Translations under genes and position numbers: made by a program | Source of the DNA: Cladobotryum mycophilum | Lineage: Eukaryota > Ascomycota > Sordariomycetes > Hypocreales > Hypocreaceae | Reading direction: 5' to 3' | Assembly (NCBI GenBank): GCA_036429605.1 | Contig: CM071590.1 | Span: 6,510,001-6,574,000, forward strand | DNA length: 64,000 nt | Notes under the pieces: model-generated | Database searches by the model: none | What the model was told of the DNA's origin: nothing | Seen by the model: only the letters and a program-made list of their open reading frames with translations | In this document: one piece after another, positions 12,501 through 22,763 of the stretch | Position numbering within the stretch: the first letter of the stretch is position 1 | Layout: each line of letters starts with the position of its first letter

Positions 12501-14059
12501 TTTCCACCGCGGGGATGGCCAATCGTCGTGAAAAGGTAGTTCGTCTTGACTGCAAAGCACTGCTTACGGCGTCCAGGTCCAGCTCTGGATTGTGAATGAT
12601 GTGCTCCAGCAAACGCATGACCGAATTCAGCAAAGAACTGCGAGTCCTGCCAGAGAAAAGGAACGGACCGATCAAGTCAGTTTTGACTGTCTCTGAACTC
12701 TGTTCAATTTGCTCGGTTATTGTGGGCAAGGGAGGCGGGCTTTGATAGCTTTCAAGGATGGCGTGCGCATTGGTACCGCCGAAGCCAAAGCTGTTGACGC
12801 TCGCTCGTCGAGGTTGGCCGTGGGTTTCGGGCCAGGGTATGAGTGATTTGGGGATTTCAAGATTAGTGTAGAACGGCTCGACCTTTGGACTGAGCTCATT
12901 GAAGTGCATATTAGGTGGTATTGCGCTGTGCTGGATCGCCAGTGATGCCTTGATCAGACCAGCCAACCCGGCACAACCCTCAAGATGCCCTATAATGGTC
13001 TTGATAGAACCGCAGTACAGAGGGTTGTTTGCAGCTGTCTCCTCGCCGGGAGCGTCTACCGGGAAGAACGCATCTCTTATGGCCTGTGCTTCAACAGGGT
13101 CACCGGCCTGTGTACCTGTGCCGTGGCACTCGAAATACTGGCATCGGTCGGCAACGAGATCGAGTCCAGCATTCTTGTACGTTTGCCGAATAAGAGCGGC
13201 CTGCGCTATGGGACTCGGCATGGTCAAACCGTCAGTTAAACCATCAGAGTTCACGCCGGTTTCTCGAATAATACATTCGATGTGGTCGCCATCGCGAATC
13301 GCGAGACTAAGAGGCTTCAAGACGACGGCAGCGCAGCCCTCGCCGCGAGCGTATCCATTGGCGCTCTTGTCCCACATTCGTGATCGCGCTTCAGGGGAGA
13401 GCATGTGTAGTGAAGACTCAGAAATGAACCAGATTGGGTCTAATAGGAGATTTACGCCGGCGACAATAGCCTGAGTGGCCTCTCCCTTGCGCAGACCTTG
13501 GACGGCCAGATGGAGACCAACCAGTGAACTGGAACATGCTGTATCCAATGTGAGAGATGGACCGTGTAGGTCGAAGAAGTAGGAGATGCGGTTTGAGAGG
13601 ATGCTGTTTGTGAGACCGGTAGCGGCGTGGCTCGACAGGGTTTCAGCATCTCGTGAGCGGATAAGGAAGTAGTCGTTTGTCATGACACCAACGTGAACCG
13701 ATGTCTGTGAGCCCTTGACTGATGTGAGCGGCATACCTGCCGATTCTAGGGCTTCGTAGACCGTTTCCAGCAGAAAGCGCTGCTGTGGGTCCATCCCCTG
13801 AGCCTCCTTTGGGTTGATGCGGAAGAACTGAGCATCGAAGTGGCGGACATCTTCTTCAAGCAAATAGGATTGCTTGGAAACGTTGGTCTGACCGTGTGCC
13901 TCGCCATTGTCGTTGTAAAAGTTGTCAAAGTTGAGTCTTTCGGGGGAAAGTCGCGAACAACATCCCTCGGTTCCTTCAAAAGATCCCAGAGCTTAGAGGG
14001 GAGCTTGCAGAGCCTGGAAATCTGCAAGCTGTGCCCACAATCGCAATAGGCTCAGCCAT
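3569..14059 (-). CDS. Hybrid highly reducing PKS-NRPS (KS-AT-DH-MT*-ER*-KR-ACP-C-A-T)
   Basis: Multidomain cytosolic synthase of about 3,500 residues that should build a reduced polyketide and join it to an amino acid. I see no introns over 10.5 kb. Order with approximate residues: KS (1-430; DTACSSS, ECHGTGTQ, IGHLEG); AT (about 560-870; FTGQGAQ, GHSSGE); DH (about 950-1230; WVRGH with H present, Gly of HxxxGxxxxP replaced by Lys, later HPAVLDVAFQ); a short methyltransferase core (about 1300-1400; LEIGTGVGETT) without its usual N-terminal half; a degenerate ER region; KR (about 1970-2200; GMVSELGQSL, YHAGN); ACP (LGLDSLSG, about 2300); C (about 2435-2880); A (LLFTSGSTGVPKG, YGPTE, NGKVDRKA); T (AVGGSSLLLV, about 3455). 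The protein stops right after T, so there is no reductase, Dieckmann or thioesterase domain. The C-domain HHxxxDG motif reads HPIAVDV. Three one-base C-run contractions break the frame at 13998-14001, 13942-13946 and 5140-5144. The start at 14059 opens with the KS signature MAEPIAIVGTACRFPG. Confidence 0.93.
5140..5144 (-). other. Frame break in a C run, adenylation domain of the PKS-NRPS
   Basis: The coding strand has five C here. Upstream frame ends ...VGAVHTP then goes out of frame to a stop at 5101; downstream frame starts PLDLSLPSARH. A single additional C in this run makes the A-domain sequence continuous (TP followed by LDLSLPS). Probable homopolymer undercall; a real one-base deletion is the alternative. 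Confidence 0.85.
13942..13946 (-). other. Frame break in a C run, N-terminal KS region of the PKS-NRPS
   Basis: Five C on the coding strand. One more C would join VVRDFPP to ERLNFDNFYNDNGEAHGQ, which is the expected KS order, with no residue missing or added. Same error type as the breaks at 13998-14001 and 5140-5144. Confidence 0.85.
13998..14001 (-). other. Frame break in a C run at the PKS-NRPS amino terminus
   Basis: Four C on the coding strand. As read, the frame starting at 14059 runs MAEPIAIVGTACRFPG... and stops after 27 residues. One added C joins it to the segment SKLWDLLKEPRDVVRDFPP, the normal continuation of a fungal KS domain. Confidence 0.85.
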
Positions 14060-16764
14060 TATTAGGTATAATTAGGACAAGTCTGACCTGGACTTGTAAA
14101 GGAGAGACGGAAAAAAGAGGGGAGTTGAGTTCTGACGACTTTCGCAAGAGAGAAGAAGTGCGACACCAGCTGCTATTATACCAACAAGTGCTACTGCCAG
14201 CCAGACGACTCTTACCGCCGGTCAAAGGCACCCTCAGACATTGCCACTGCTCGTTTGATCGTCGTATTACACAGTACGATCGGTCCTAAATGATACCAAG
14301 ATCCACAACCGTCAGGACATGTCCGAGTACGCCCCCGATAAGTTACTGCAATTATCGGTCCTTTTGCTCTATGTTTCATCACAGCTTCTACTCTAGAACT
14401 GATCTCACTCATACTCTAGCCAAGGGATATGGGGAAACATGCGCGTTTGCCTTGGAGTCATGTGTGTTCTAGGTAGTGATCAGTGCACCCGATACGATAC
14501 GCTAGATGCAGCGAGCAACACAATCTTGAGTCTTGAGCCAATAGACTTCCAAGAGCCAAGTTATCACATCAGACCGACGAACACTATGAGACAACGATGC
14601 CACCCGTTACCTACTTCCAGGTTCCCGTGCGTTGTGATGCCCTGTTTAACTCACGACATCACATCCACTCTATTCCCGAAGTTGACGGAGAAGCGTATTC
14701 TCAGAGGTCTGATGTCTCGGATATGTGTCAGTGACGGGTAAGATGGGTAGCTTTCTCCCATCACTCGCCACCAAAGCGCCTCCGAGGATGTCTGTCCAAC
14801 ACTTGTCAATGCGTAGGCCCTTTTTGCATGTGCATTAGCCCGCTGACTGCGAACAGGTATCCTTGAGTGCAGGTGGAATAATACAACCTTCGATTTCACG
14901 CTTAGTTGCTTTAGGCAAATGAACGCGTATCCATCTATGAAGCATGATATACAAGTACGAATATGTGGTAAGACAGATGGGAGTTTTGAACATATAGAAC
15001 CGTAGTGTCTGTTTCCCTCGGCCTCAAATTAGATAGATGAGTTCAAAGAGGCAGACTTACTAAGATCCTTCACGCTAGAAACAAAGCACAGATCCCCATT
15101 CACGTCCATGCCAATCTCACGTTGACCACTTACCCATTCCACCAAGCCACAGATTCATACAAGAATAGGTTATGAAGACAGCCCAACTACAGATGGTCTG
15201 ATACAACTATATTAGGCTTAGAGCGGTCGGGATTTACCGCAGCCACACCAACAAAACCAAACTTGGGCTGACGTTGGGACTAAAACCGAGACTTACATCA
15301 TTGCATCTCAAGTAAGACAACCTTGTCAAAATGTTGATTAGTAGAGGCATTTAAACCTGTTGCAGTGAACCATATGTCGCAGTGCCTTGACGTTCACGTC
15401 CCTTTGCATGGGGCCTCGATGCCTGTACTCCAGACCAGAGGATTCACCGCCATCAGTGAGTTCCCGCCATGAAGCTGAGGCATAACGCATCGATGTGCTC
15501 AGTTTAATATCAAAAGTTTCATTCCAAACCTGTATGCTTTGACGTATGCACAATCAGGCGATCAACTTGATGGGATGCCTAAAGAGGGGCGGCCTTTGGC
15601 TCTGCCAGTCCGGCAGATGGACCGACCCGTGCCGGACAAACTTGAGAGCGCAATTTCGGTTAAGTCAGTCTAGTATTGCTTCCAGTTAGATCCAGGAACG
15701 AGTGTTCCAGAACTTGCTCCATCTTCCCCACCGCACTTCACAGTGATGTCTAATCACAGCTTGCTTTGAACAACTCTTTCCCCAAGAGTAAGCGGAGAAT
15801 TTGCCCACCGCTTAAGCACGACTGAAGATCACCCCAGACTCCACCGGCGGGTGAGATGTTTATCGGAGCCGGGGGTGGGTTTGGCCCAGAAAATTCTCAT
15901 CCCACATGCTAGATCGACGACGGGTCAGAGTATTCAAAGATGGCTGTTGGTTGAGACCTGCATTCCAAAGACTCCACTGACCTGGACTTTTTGTGTGTAC
16001 TTGTACGTAAAATATAGTCAATGCTAGTTTCAGTACTTGTTGTACGGTTCCTGAATCATTGTGTAGCCTACGCTTACTCAGACATCCGAGCAGTCTGTCT
16101 TCCCCTTCAGTGTCTCAACTTACCACCCTCCAGCCCAGCCTAGTGTTTTTCTACGCTCAGTCTACTTCAGCCATTGCCGCTTCGCAAGTCGATCGTCTAG
16201 AACTAAGAGAAGAACCCATTGTTTATTTGATCTACGTTTAACCCAGATGGTGTACGCTTTGATATATGACAGGGTGAGATGTGAGTTTTGACTGCAAGCA
16301 GCCGCCGGCAATACATTTTCAGACGATGAAACAGTGATATCTGTGCCTGAAGTCTCAGCCAGAATACTGTATGCGTGTTTTACTGACTGACTGATTTCGC
16401 CGCTGGGTTGCAACTGGCGCATATGCATTTGCCAAATGCAGCGCTTTACCGTGTGACGTTTCATGCGTTACAATGTCACAAGGTCGAGTCAGAGCACATC
16501 ACTCCACCAACAGACCAATGATGGATAGTCTCACGCCTTGATCGAGCACTCCGGAACCAGTGTTTCCGTGTTTGACGCACACACTTACGCGGGGTGACCC
16601 TGAGACATGTAATCAGCGACCCCCCGCACACCGAGGTCAAAGCCGTCTTTGATTCCCTCCTCTTGTCATCCTCTTATTTTCACCATTGCAGCAAGAAGTG
16701 AACAGAGAATTAGAAAAACGACTTGTTGAGTAAAACCACTCTTTGTAACATTTTCTCTACCACA
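14060..16764. other. Divergent promoter region between PKS-NRPS and SDR gene
   Basis: About 2.7 kb between the start codons of the hybrid synthase (minus) and the reductase (plus). No exon with family motifs or a coherent splice model was found, and no pathway transcription factor gene lies here. It must contain both promoters. The length is large for a two-gene spacer, so decayed sequence or undetected small exons cannot be excluded. Confidence 0.5.
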
Positions 16765-17906
16765 ATGACATCTCCAAGTGCTTCCATTCCCACAGGATCT
16801 TGGGTGCTAGTCACCGGTGCCAACGGATATCTGGCTGCCCAGGTGGTCAAACACTTTCTAGAGCGCGACTACAAGGTTCGGGGGACTGTGCGAGATGTTG
16901 CCAAGGCGTCGTGGCTGGTTGATGATGTCTTCAAGTCCTACGCAGACCGGGGTGACTTTGCCTTGGTTGTCGTCGAGGACTTCGCTGCCAGCCACGCTTT
17001 CGACGATGCGGTCAAGGGAGTGTCTGCCGTCATCCATGTGGCCTCCATCATGACTTTTGATCCCGACGCACAGAATGTTATTCCCTATGCCCTGGCAGGA
17101 ACTACTGGTATTTTGGAGGCAGCATTGAGTGAACCGTCGGTGAAGGAGTTTGTGTATACCAGCTCTATTGCCGCCACAACAATGCCATTCCCTGGCAACC
17201 CTACACATGTGGGGAAGGACACGTTCAATGACATGGCTGTCACAGCGGCATGGGCACCCCCTCCTTGGGAGCCACACCAGGGCTTTCTTGTCTACTGGGC
17301 AAGCAAGGTCGAGTCCGAGAAGGCGGTATGGAGGTTTGTCGATGAGAAGAAGCCGAATTTTACAGTCAATGTTGTTGTCCCTGCCATGATCATTGGAGAG
17401 CAACTTGACATTAGCCACGTTAATGCCAATCCCTGTTTCCCTAAGCATGCTCTGGATAATAACGTGGCCGTTTTTGCCAACATTCCTGGCAGTAAGTCCT
17501 CCATCCTTGCAGAACAGTCTCGCGCTCCAGGAGTAATATAAATTTCCGTTACTTTGACTAACCACTTCTGCTCGCGACAGTGTACACGGTCGACGTCAAG
17601 GACGCTGCAATGCTTCATGTCGCTGCTGCCCTGGACCCGGAAGCGAAGAACACCCGTCTGCAGGCCTGGGCTGACAACTGCACTTATAACAACGTACTCG
17701 AAATCATGCGCGAATTTTACCCAGAGCGTAAGCTGCCTGACGATCTTCCCGGCATGTCGAGGCTCAGCATAACGACCGACACAAGCGAGCCCTTGGGACT
17801 GTTGGAGAAATGGACTGGTCAAAGCAACTGGAAGAGTTTAGAGCAATCAGTTATAGAGAGTGTGCAGTCAGTCGACATCTTGCAGGCCAAAGCTCAGAAG
17901 AAGTAG
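16765..17906 (+). CDS. NAD(P)-dependent extended SDR reductase
   Basis: Predicted cytosolic oxidoreductase of 350 residues, of the extended SDR type resembling dihydroflavonol 4-reductase and fungal ketone/aldehyde reductases. Two exons, 16765-17491 and 17581-17906, are joined over an 89-nt intron (GTAAGT donor, GACTAAC branch, CGACAG acceptor). Near the N terminus VTGANGYLA is the nucleotide-binding glycine motif, with the last Gly replaced by Ala. The catalytic part shows YTSS and YWASK (YxxxK). The start at 16765 is preferred over an in-frame ATG at 16723 because it sits in a CACAATG context and the extra residues do not resemble the family. It is divergent from the PKS-NRPS and lies upstream of the P450, so a tailoring carbonyl reduction is a reasonable inference; substrate unknown. 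Confidence 0.88.
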
Positions 17907-20424
17907 AATTATGAGAATATAGACTTGTTTGGTTGGGTTTATCGTACCCGCATTGTCATGGTATTCAACACAATATCTTCGAGCATGCCCCGTTCACTGT
18001 ATCCTCCAGCATGCACAAGTTCCTACCCGGGACTGTACGTTGAAATCCTCCTTCGTTATGCGTAAACTCTCCATTATCTGTACGGGATCCTACCCGGGAC
18101 CTTCTACACAACGATAAATTGGAATGGAATCATTGGTCATAGTATTCTTCAAGAAAGGAGGTTAGTGATTTTTTTAAGAGGGAGTGATATGATGGGTTTT
18201 TCAAAAGCTTGATAAGTAGTGGTCATGATTGAGGATGATCCGGCTTCGGAATTACCGTTCAACAGAATCAAACATCATGGGGTTTACAGGAGTAATATAA
18301 GATTTCTTTATAAGTCTATTGTGAGCGGATCGTACGTCACTCTAGTTTTTTTTAATTCCCTCGATCGTCTAAATTACGCAGTTAATCCTGGTCGCTGAGT
18401 TTGTCATTTCAATCTTTTTGTCCATCTTTATGTCGATGACATCCCTCCTTGATCTCCCACGCCACCTTGACCTTGCTAGGTATTTGGGCCACAACAAAGC
18501 TTCGCAACTCGCGTATCCATCTTCTGATGAATGCCTTCCGCGTAATAAGAGGGCTTAGTCAAGCGGCGCACCTCATCAGTGTTGTATCGCATGTGCTTCA
18601 AAGCATTGCATGCTTTATTAAAACTATGTATTTCGATGCAATATTAAGACACCGATACAGACACAGCCCGAGAAGCCGCCCAATGATTTTATGAGATGGT
18701 GGTTTTCAAAGGCAGGAGGCAAAGCAAGCGAATACGAAATAGTCCCGTATGCAAACCAGAGGTTTGACTCTGCTAAAGAATAATGAGTCAGTATGTGAAG
18801 CTGTTCGGTGACAGTCAGTAAATTGCAATTAATGTAATGAATGGATCCATAGATGCATGGATATGTTGTTCATGTCCAATAGAGGGGCTCGAGCCCCATC
18901 AGCCTGCCACCACTGTTGCAGGGAATTCGCTTTTTTATTCCCTCTTTTTGACTGCATATGTTGGACTTGTGGTTTTTACACATGGAAAACGGGGGCTCAA
19001 TCTATCATGCAATGCACAGTCAACATATTATGCATTCAGTGCGGGCACCAACCGGAATATCAGCATGTTATGGGGTTAAATGCGGAGACACCTAGATAGG
19101 CAATCCCCCGGAAACTACGATATTGGCGGCTCTTCTCCCTTCGACAAGAAACTATTGGATAGGAGTCGAAATCGTACATTATATGCAGTATCTATCCGCT
19201 TCATTAAGTCAATGAAGATGGTGTGCTTGGGCGAGAATGCAGAACTAATCATGAGGGGCTTTTCGAGAATATCAGTGTCGGGCACAACCGCGTTGATCTA
19301 GATAGTCTATGATGTTGATTTTTATATCTACAAAGTATAAGTATGAGGGAGATTTCTTTGCAAGGCTAGATTTTCTTGACCATTCTCATCAAGTTCATCA
19401 GATAGAAATCTGCTTTTCATCGGATCCAGTGCCTTCTGCTTCTACTACCATTTTTTTCTGTATTGAGTCGAGATGTCTTTATCACTCGCTGACAATTTGA
19501 GATGGGAACTCCGATGGGACGGACGTAGGGAGCATTCTGTACTTGGTCATGGACCCCAGCACAATAGCAAATTCAATCCTCATTTGATCGGCATCTCGGC
19601 GGTCGGGTCCTTTAGGAGGGATTGGTGGTGATGGGGAGAGTGGAATGGCGATTTTCCTTTATGACCCAAGGATCACGTCCTTGGAATCTCGGTCAAGGAG
19701 CGCGAGGGGGTTGAGAGAGCTACTAGGTAACGATGATGTGCTGGGTTGTTTCTCATACACTTATACGCATCGTCGCAGGACACTTTGCCATCTTGACACT
19801 TACTGTACATACACGTGTTGTAGTAGGAGGCTGAAATACATAGATAGAGTCTCCCAGATGAATTTGATGCAGAATTCGCGTCCCAGACTGAGGACTACCG
19901 TTCTCCCCCTTGAACCTCAGGGGGTTCACGTTATCGCATTCTTCTACACCATTCTCACCTTGAACATCTCGATTGTCCCAAGCCGATATCATAGCATCAG
20001 TATTGGGAATCTAACTTTTTACACAGAAGCGTTAGCTGCACATCCTAGATTTGCTGAGCGAGCTTTGTGAGTCCGAAAGGTGACAAGTTTCCCCAGCACG
20101 CTTTTCGGCATTGAATGAGCATCCGTGCCGGGAAAAAAAGTGACTCAACGGGTCGTCGGTGTGTAACCACCGTGTACTCGAAGCTGAGCTTCGGTGATGC
20201 CTTTGACGGCTATCGGGGGTGGACGCGTCTCAGGAGGGGTCGATGCACAGACCGGTTAACGCTTCCGAGAAGCTGCAAGCCGAATACACGGGTCGTACGG
20301 AGGGGAACTGGCAGATGCTCGGCTATGCAATTACATCCATTCCAAGCTGGGGCCTGCATCAGGTCTCTCAAACCCCAACTTTCCCCCATCAACCCCACTG
20401 TTACAGTCATTCCCAAGCAGAACC
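17907..20424. other. Long spacer inside the putative metabolite cluster
   Basis: About 2.5 kb without a supported gene. Open frames near 18450-19500 and 19645-20070 are short, have no family resemblance and no splice logic. The region holds two copies of the 11-mer CCTACCCGGGA (about 18022-18032 and 18089-18099). It also holds a 14-base match (CAGGAGTAATATAA, near 18287) to the intron of the SDR gene near 17528. Low-complexity A/T tracts occur near 18170 and 18350. Confidence 0.45.
18021..18100. repeat. Two copies of a CCTACCCGGGA motif
   Basis: TCCTACCCGGGAC occurs at 18021-18033 and again at 18088-18100. The same 11-base core is found once more at 22881-22891, just 3' of the P450. The CCCGGG centre is palindromic. 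It could be a regulatory site of a zinc-cluster regulator or the remnant of a dispersed repeat; the sequence alone does not decide. Confidence 0.4.
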
Positions 20425-20745
20425 ATGTCCCACAATCCGAGCCCAGACAATGGCCCCAAAGGCAGCAACGAAAGCCAGCCAATCATCGAAATCTATGATT
20501 GTGTCCACGATATCCGCGGCGTCGACTGCATCTGGCACAACATGTACGCTGACTCGACCTTCAAAACGTTCCGCTGGACACCGGGGTCCGTGGACATTGA
20601 TACCATGATCATCAAAGTCGCTCGCCACGTTGAGCAGGGCCTGTACTCCATCATCAGCCTGAATGCGTCCAAGCATTCCCTGACCGTGTTTTGCGTCTGT
20701 GAGAAGAACTGGGAAGATTTGCCAGAGGGCTGGCATGTGAAATGA
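20425..20745 (+). CDS. Small orphan protein in the cluster region (hypothetical)
   Basis: A 106-residue single-exon open frame, MSHNPSPDNG... to ...EGWHVK. I do not recognise a family. The composition is balanced, with Trp, Tyr, Cys and His spread as in a folded domain, and after an N-terminal stretch of about 17 polar residues the sequence alternates hydrophobic positions (IIEIYDCVHDI, MIIKVARHV, LYSIISL). No signal peptide or membrane segment is visible. The upstream sequence is pyrimidine-rich and the start has an ACCATG context. It lies on the same strand between the SDR and P450 genes, so it could be a cluster accessory protein, but it could also be a chance frame. Confidence 0.42.
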   Translation: MSHNPSPDNGPKGSNESQPIIEIYDCVHDIRGVDCIWHNMYADSTFKTFRWTPGSVDIDTMIIKVARHVEQGLYSIISLNASKHSLTVFCVCEKNWEDLPEGWHVK

Positions 20746-20766
20746 ATCGTTGAGCGGAACCCGGAA

Positions 20767-20779
20767 GGGGGGGGGGGGG
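20767..20779 (+). repeat. Run of 13 G
   Basis: Uninterrupted guanine homopolymer 22 bp after the small ORF stop. Given the C/G-run frame breaks elsewhere in this window, its true length is uncertain. Confidence 0.8.
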
Positions 20780-21059
20780 CTCGGGAAACTCGGTGTGGGT
20801 GTCTAGCATGCCCACCTTTCGCGAAACGAGATGGCCGCAGCAGACGAAACGCCCGCATTGAAGTCACATTTAGGCTTTTCGGGCATTAAAACGTGCATCA
20901 AACGGAGTCACGGACGAACCATGTGTTTATTATATAATGCTGATGTGAGATGAAGATTCATGTTGGCGGTGCACTGTGTATCTTATATGTACGTGACTGC
21001 TCTCCCTTCAACACTCGCCATGCCACTTTCATGACAATGTTTGTCTGTACCAATCAACT

Positions 21060-22763
21060 ATGATCTCAGAATACCTCCCCAGCATTGTCGCGATTCTCGC
21101 CACTGGCCTCCTCATCCGCCAGATCTTTACCTCCAAGATTTCCGTTCCAAAAGGCAGCCGACTTCCACCAGGTCCCAGAGGTGCGCATCTAGTTGGCCGT
21201 GCATGCTGCTCAAGGTCATATCTCTAACTTGCATCGACGCAGGATGGCTTCTTGTTGGAAATCTGCCCGATATACCGCCTTTCCACTCGTGGCTAAAGTT
21301 CAAGGAATGGGGAGACCGCTACGGACCACTGTTTCGGCTGAATATTGCAGGACGTGAACACTACGTAGTATCATCGGAAAAGGTAGCAAACGATCTCCTT
21401 CGTGAGCGGGGCTCAATCTACTCAAGCAGAGAACAGCTTCCTGCTGCAGCTGTCCTCCTCAGCGGAAACCTGAGGCCTTTGCTGCTCCCATACAATGGTA
21501 GCGCATTCCAATCCATCTCAGAGTTGGGAGATTAAAACTGACGACAATGTAGATGTTTGGCGCAAGGGTCGCCGTCTGATGCACCTCTTGACGATGCCGT
21601 CAGCGACAACAAAATACCAGCCCACGCAGGCCCTCGAATCCGTCAGACTAATTAATGATCTCGTTCAGACTCCAGAAAATTATGAAAAGCTGTTCCAGCG
21701 CTACTCTTCGAGCCTCATCTTTAGGTTGGCATTTGGGAAAGTCATCGCCTCTGAAAACGACCAGTTCCGCCTAAGAATCCTTGATATTGTTCACAATGTG
21801 GAGCGAGTGGCATCTCCGGGCACTTATCTCGTAGATACATTCCCTTGGTTGATGCATCTTCCGGATTTCATGGCGCCTTTCAAACGCGAGCTAAAGGCTC
21901 TGCACGAGAATGAGCGTGGGCTTTTTAGGGAACTTCTCGATGGTGTCCGCCAGCAAATGGATGAGGGCACAGCGCCGGACTGCTGGGAGAGGACATTCCT
22001 CGAGCACCAAGAAGAATATAAGCTGACGGCAGATGAAGGGGCGTATGTCATAGGGACGCTGTTTGAGGCCGGAAGTACCACTACTGCGGCGGCCATGATG
22101 TGTTGGTTACATGCCGTGGTTGAACACCCCGAGTGGTTCAAGCGCGTGCAGGATGAGGTGGACAGCGTTGTTGGAAGCGACAGACTGCCAGAATTTGAGG
22201 ATCTCGCAAGTCTTCCGACCGTGCGGGCCACCGTTAAAGAGACGATGCGATGGAGACCCGTCACAGCCGGCGGCTTCCCACACCAGCTAGTCAAGGACGA
22301 CGTTTACAAGGGTCACTTTATACCAGCCGGCACAAACATACACCCAAACCAGTGGGCGATCCACCGGGACGTCGAATTGTACCCTAACCCGGAGGCGTTT
22401 CGACCCGAGAGATGGCTTGAGCCAGCATATCTGACATATCGCGAACCTCTGAGCATCTATCCGAACTTGCAGAATTACTCCTGCTTTGGCTTTGGTCGGC
22501 GTATTTGTCCTGGCCAGCACATTGCGGAACGATCACTACACCTGCTGTCGATGCGCATTGCCTGGGCTTGCAGTCTTTCCAAGGAGAAGGATCGTAATGG
22601 TGAATTCATTAGCATTCCGCCTTATGACTATACAAAAGGCTTCAATGTTCAGCCGAATCCATTTCACTTTGAGCTCAAGGCACGGTCAGAGGAGAGGCTG
22701 CGATTAGTGATGGAGGCGCTCGTAAAGGGAAAGGCATCTGACCCCCTTGGTAAACTGTGGTAA
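21060..22763 (+). CDS. Cytochrome P450 monooxygenase
   Basis: Membrane-anchored, haem-thiolate monooxygenase of 528 residues, expected at the endoplasmic reticulum. Three exons: 21060-21180, 21243-21497 and 21553-22763. Intron 1 (GTGCGC...CGCAG) and intron 2 (GTAGCG...TGTAG) restore one frame. The N terminus has a single hydrophobic anchor (LPSIVAILATGLLI) followed by the proline-rich hinge LPPGPRG. Conserved parts: I-helix EAGSTTT, K-helix ETMR (ExxR), FRPERW, and the haem loop FGFGRRICPGQ with the Cys ligand. The C-helix segment WRKGRR is present across the second splice site. It resembles fungal P450s of the O-methylsterigmatocystin-oxidoreductase-like group that often tailor polyketides. 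Position and strand suggest that it oxidises the product of the adjacent PKS-NRPS; substrate and family number are not inferable here. Confidence 0.94.

Noticed and set aside
14060..16764. Hidden pathway regulator (Zn2Cys6) in the divergent spacer
   Set aside because: No CxxCxxxxxxC-type cluster or other regulator motif could be found in any frame; the idea is attractive but unsupported.
16858..17565. Minus-strand frame of 235 codons over the SDR gene
   Set aside because: Antisense to a conserved reductase and interrupted by its intron region; no recognisable protein.
19645..20070. 141-codon open frame in the cluster spacer
   Set aside because: Irregular Arg/Ser/Tyr-rich composition, no motif, no coherent flanking splice sites; treated as chance.
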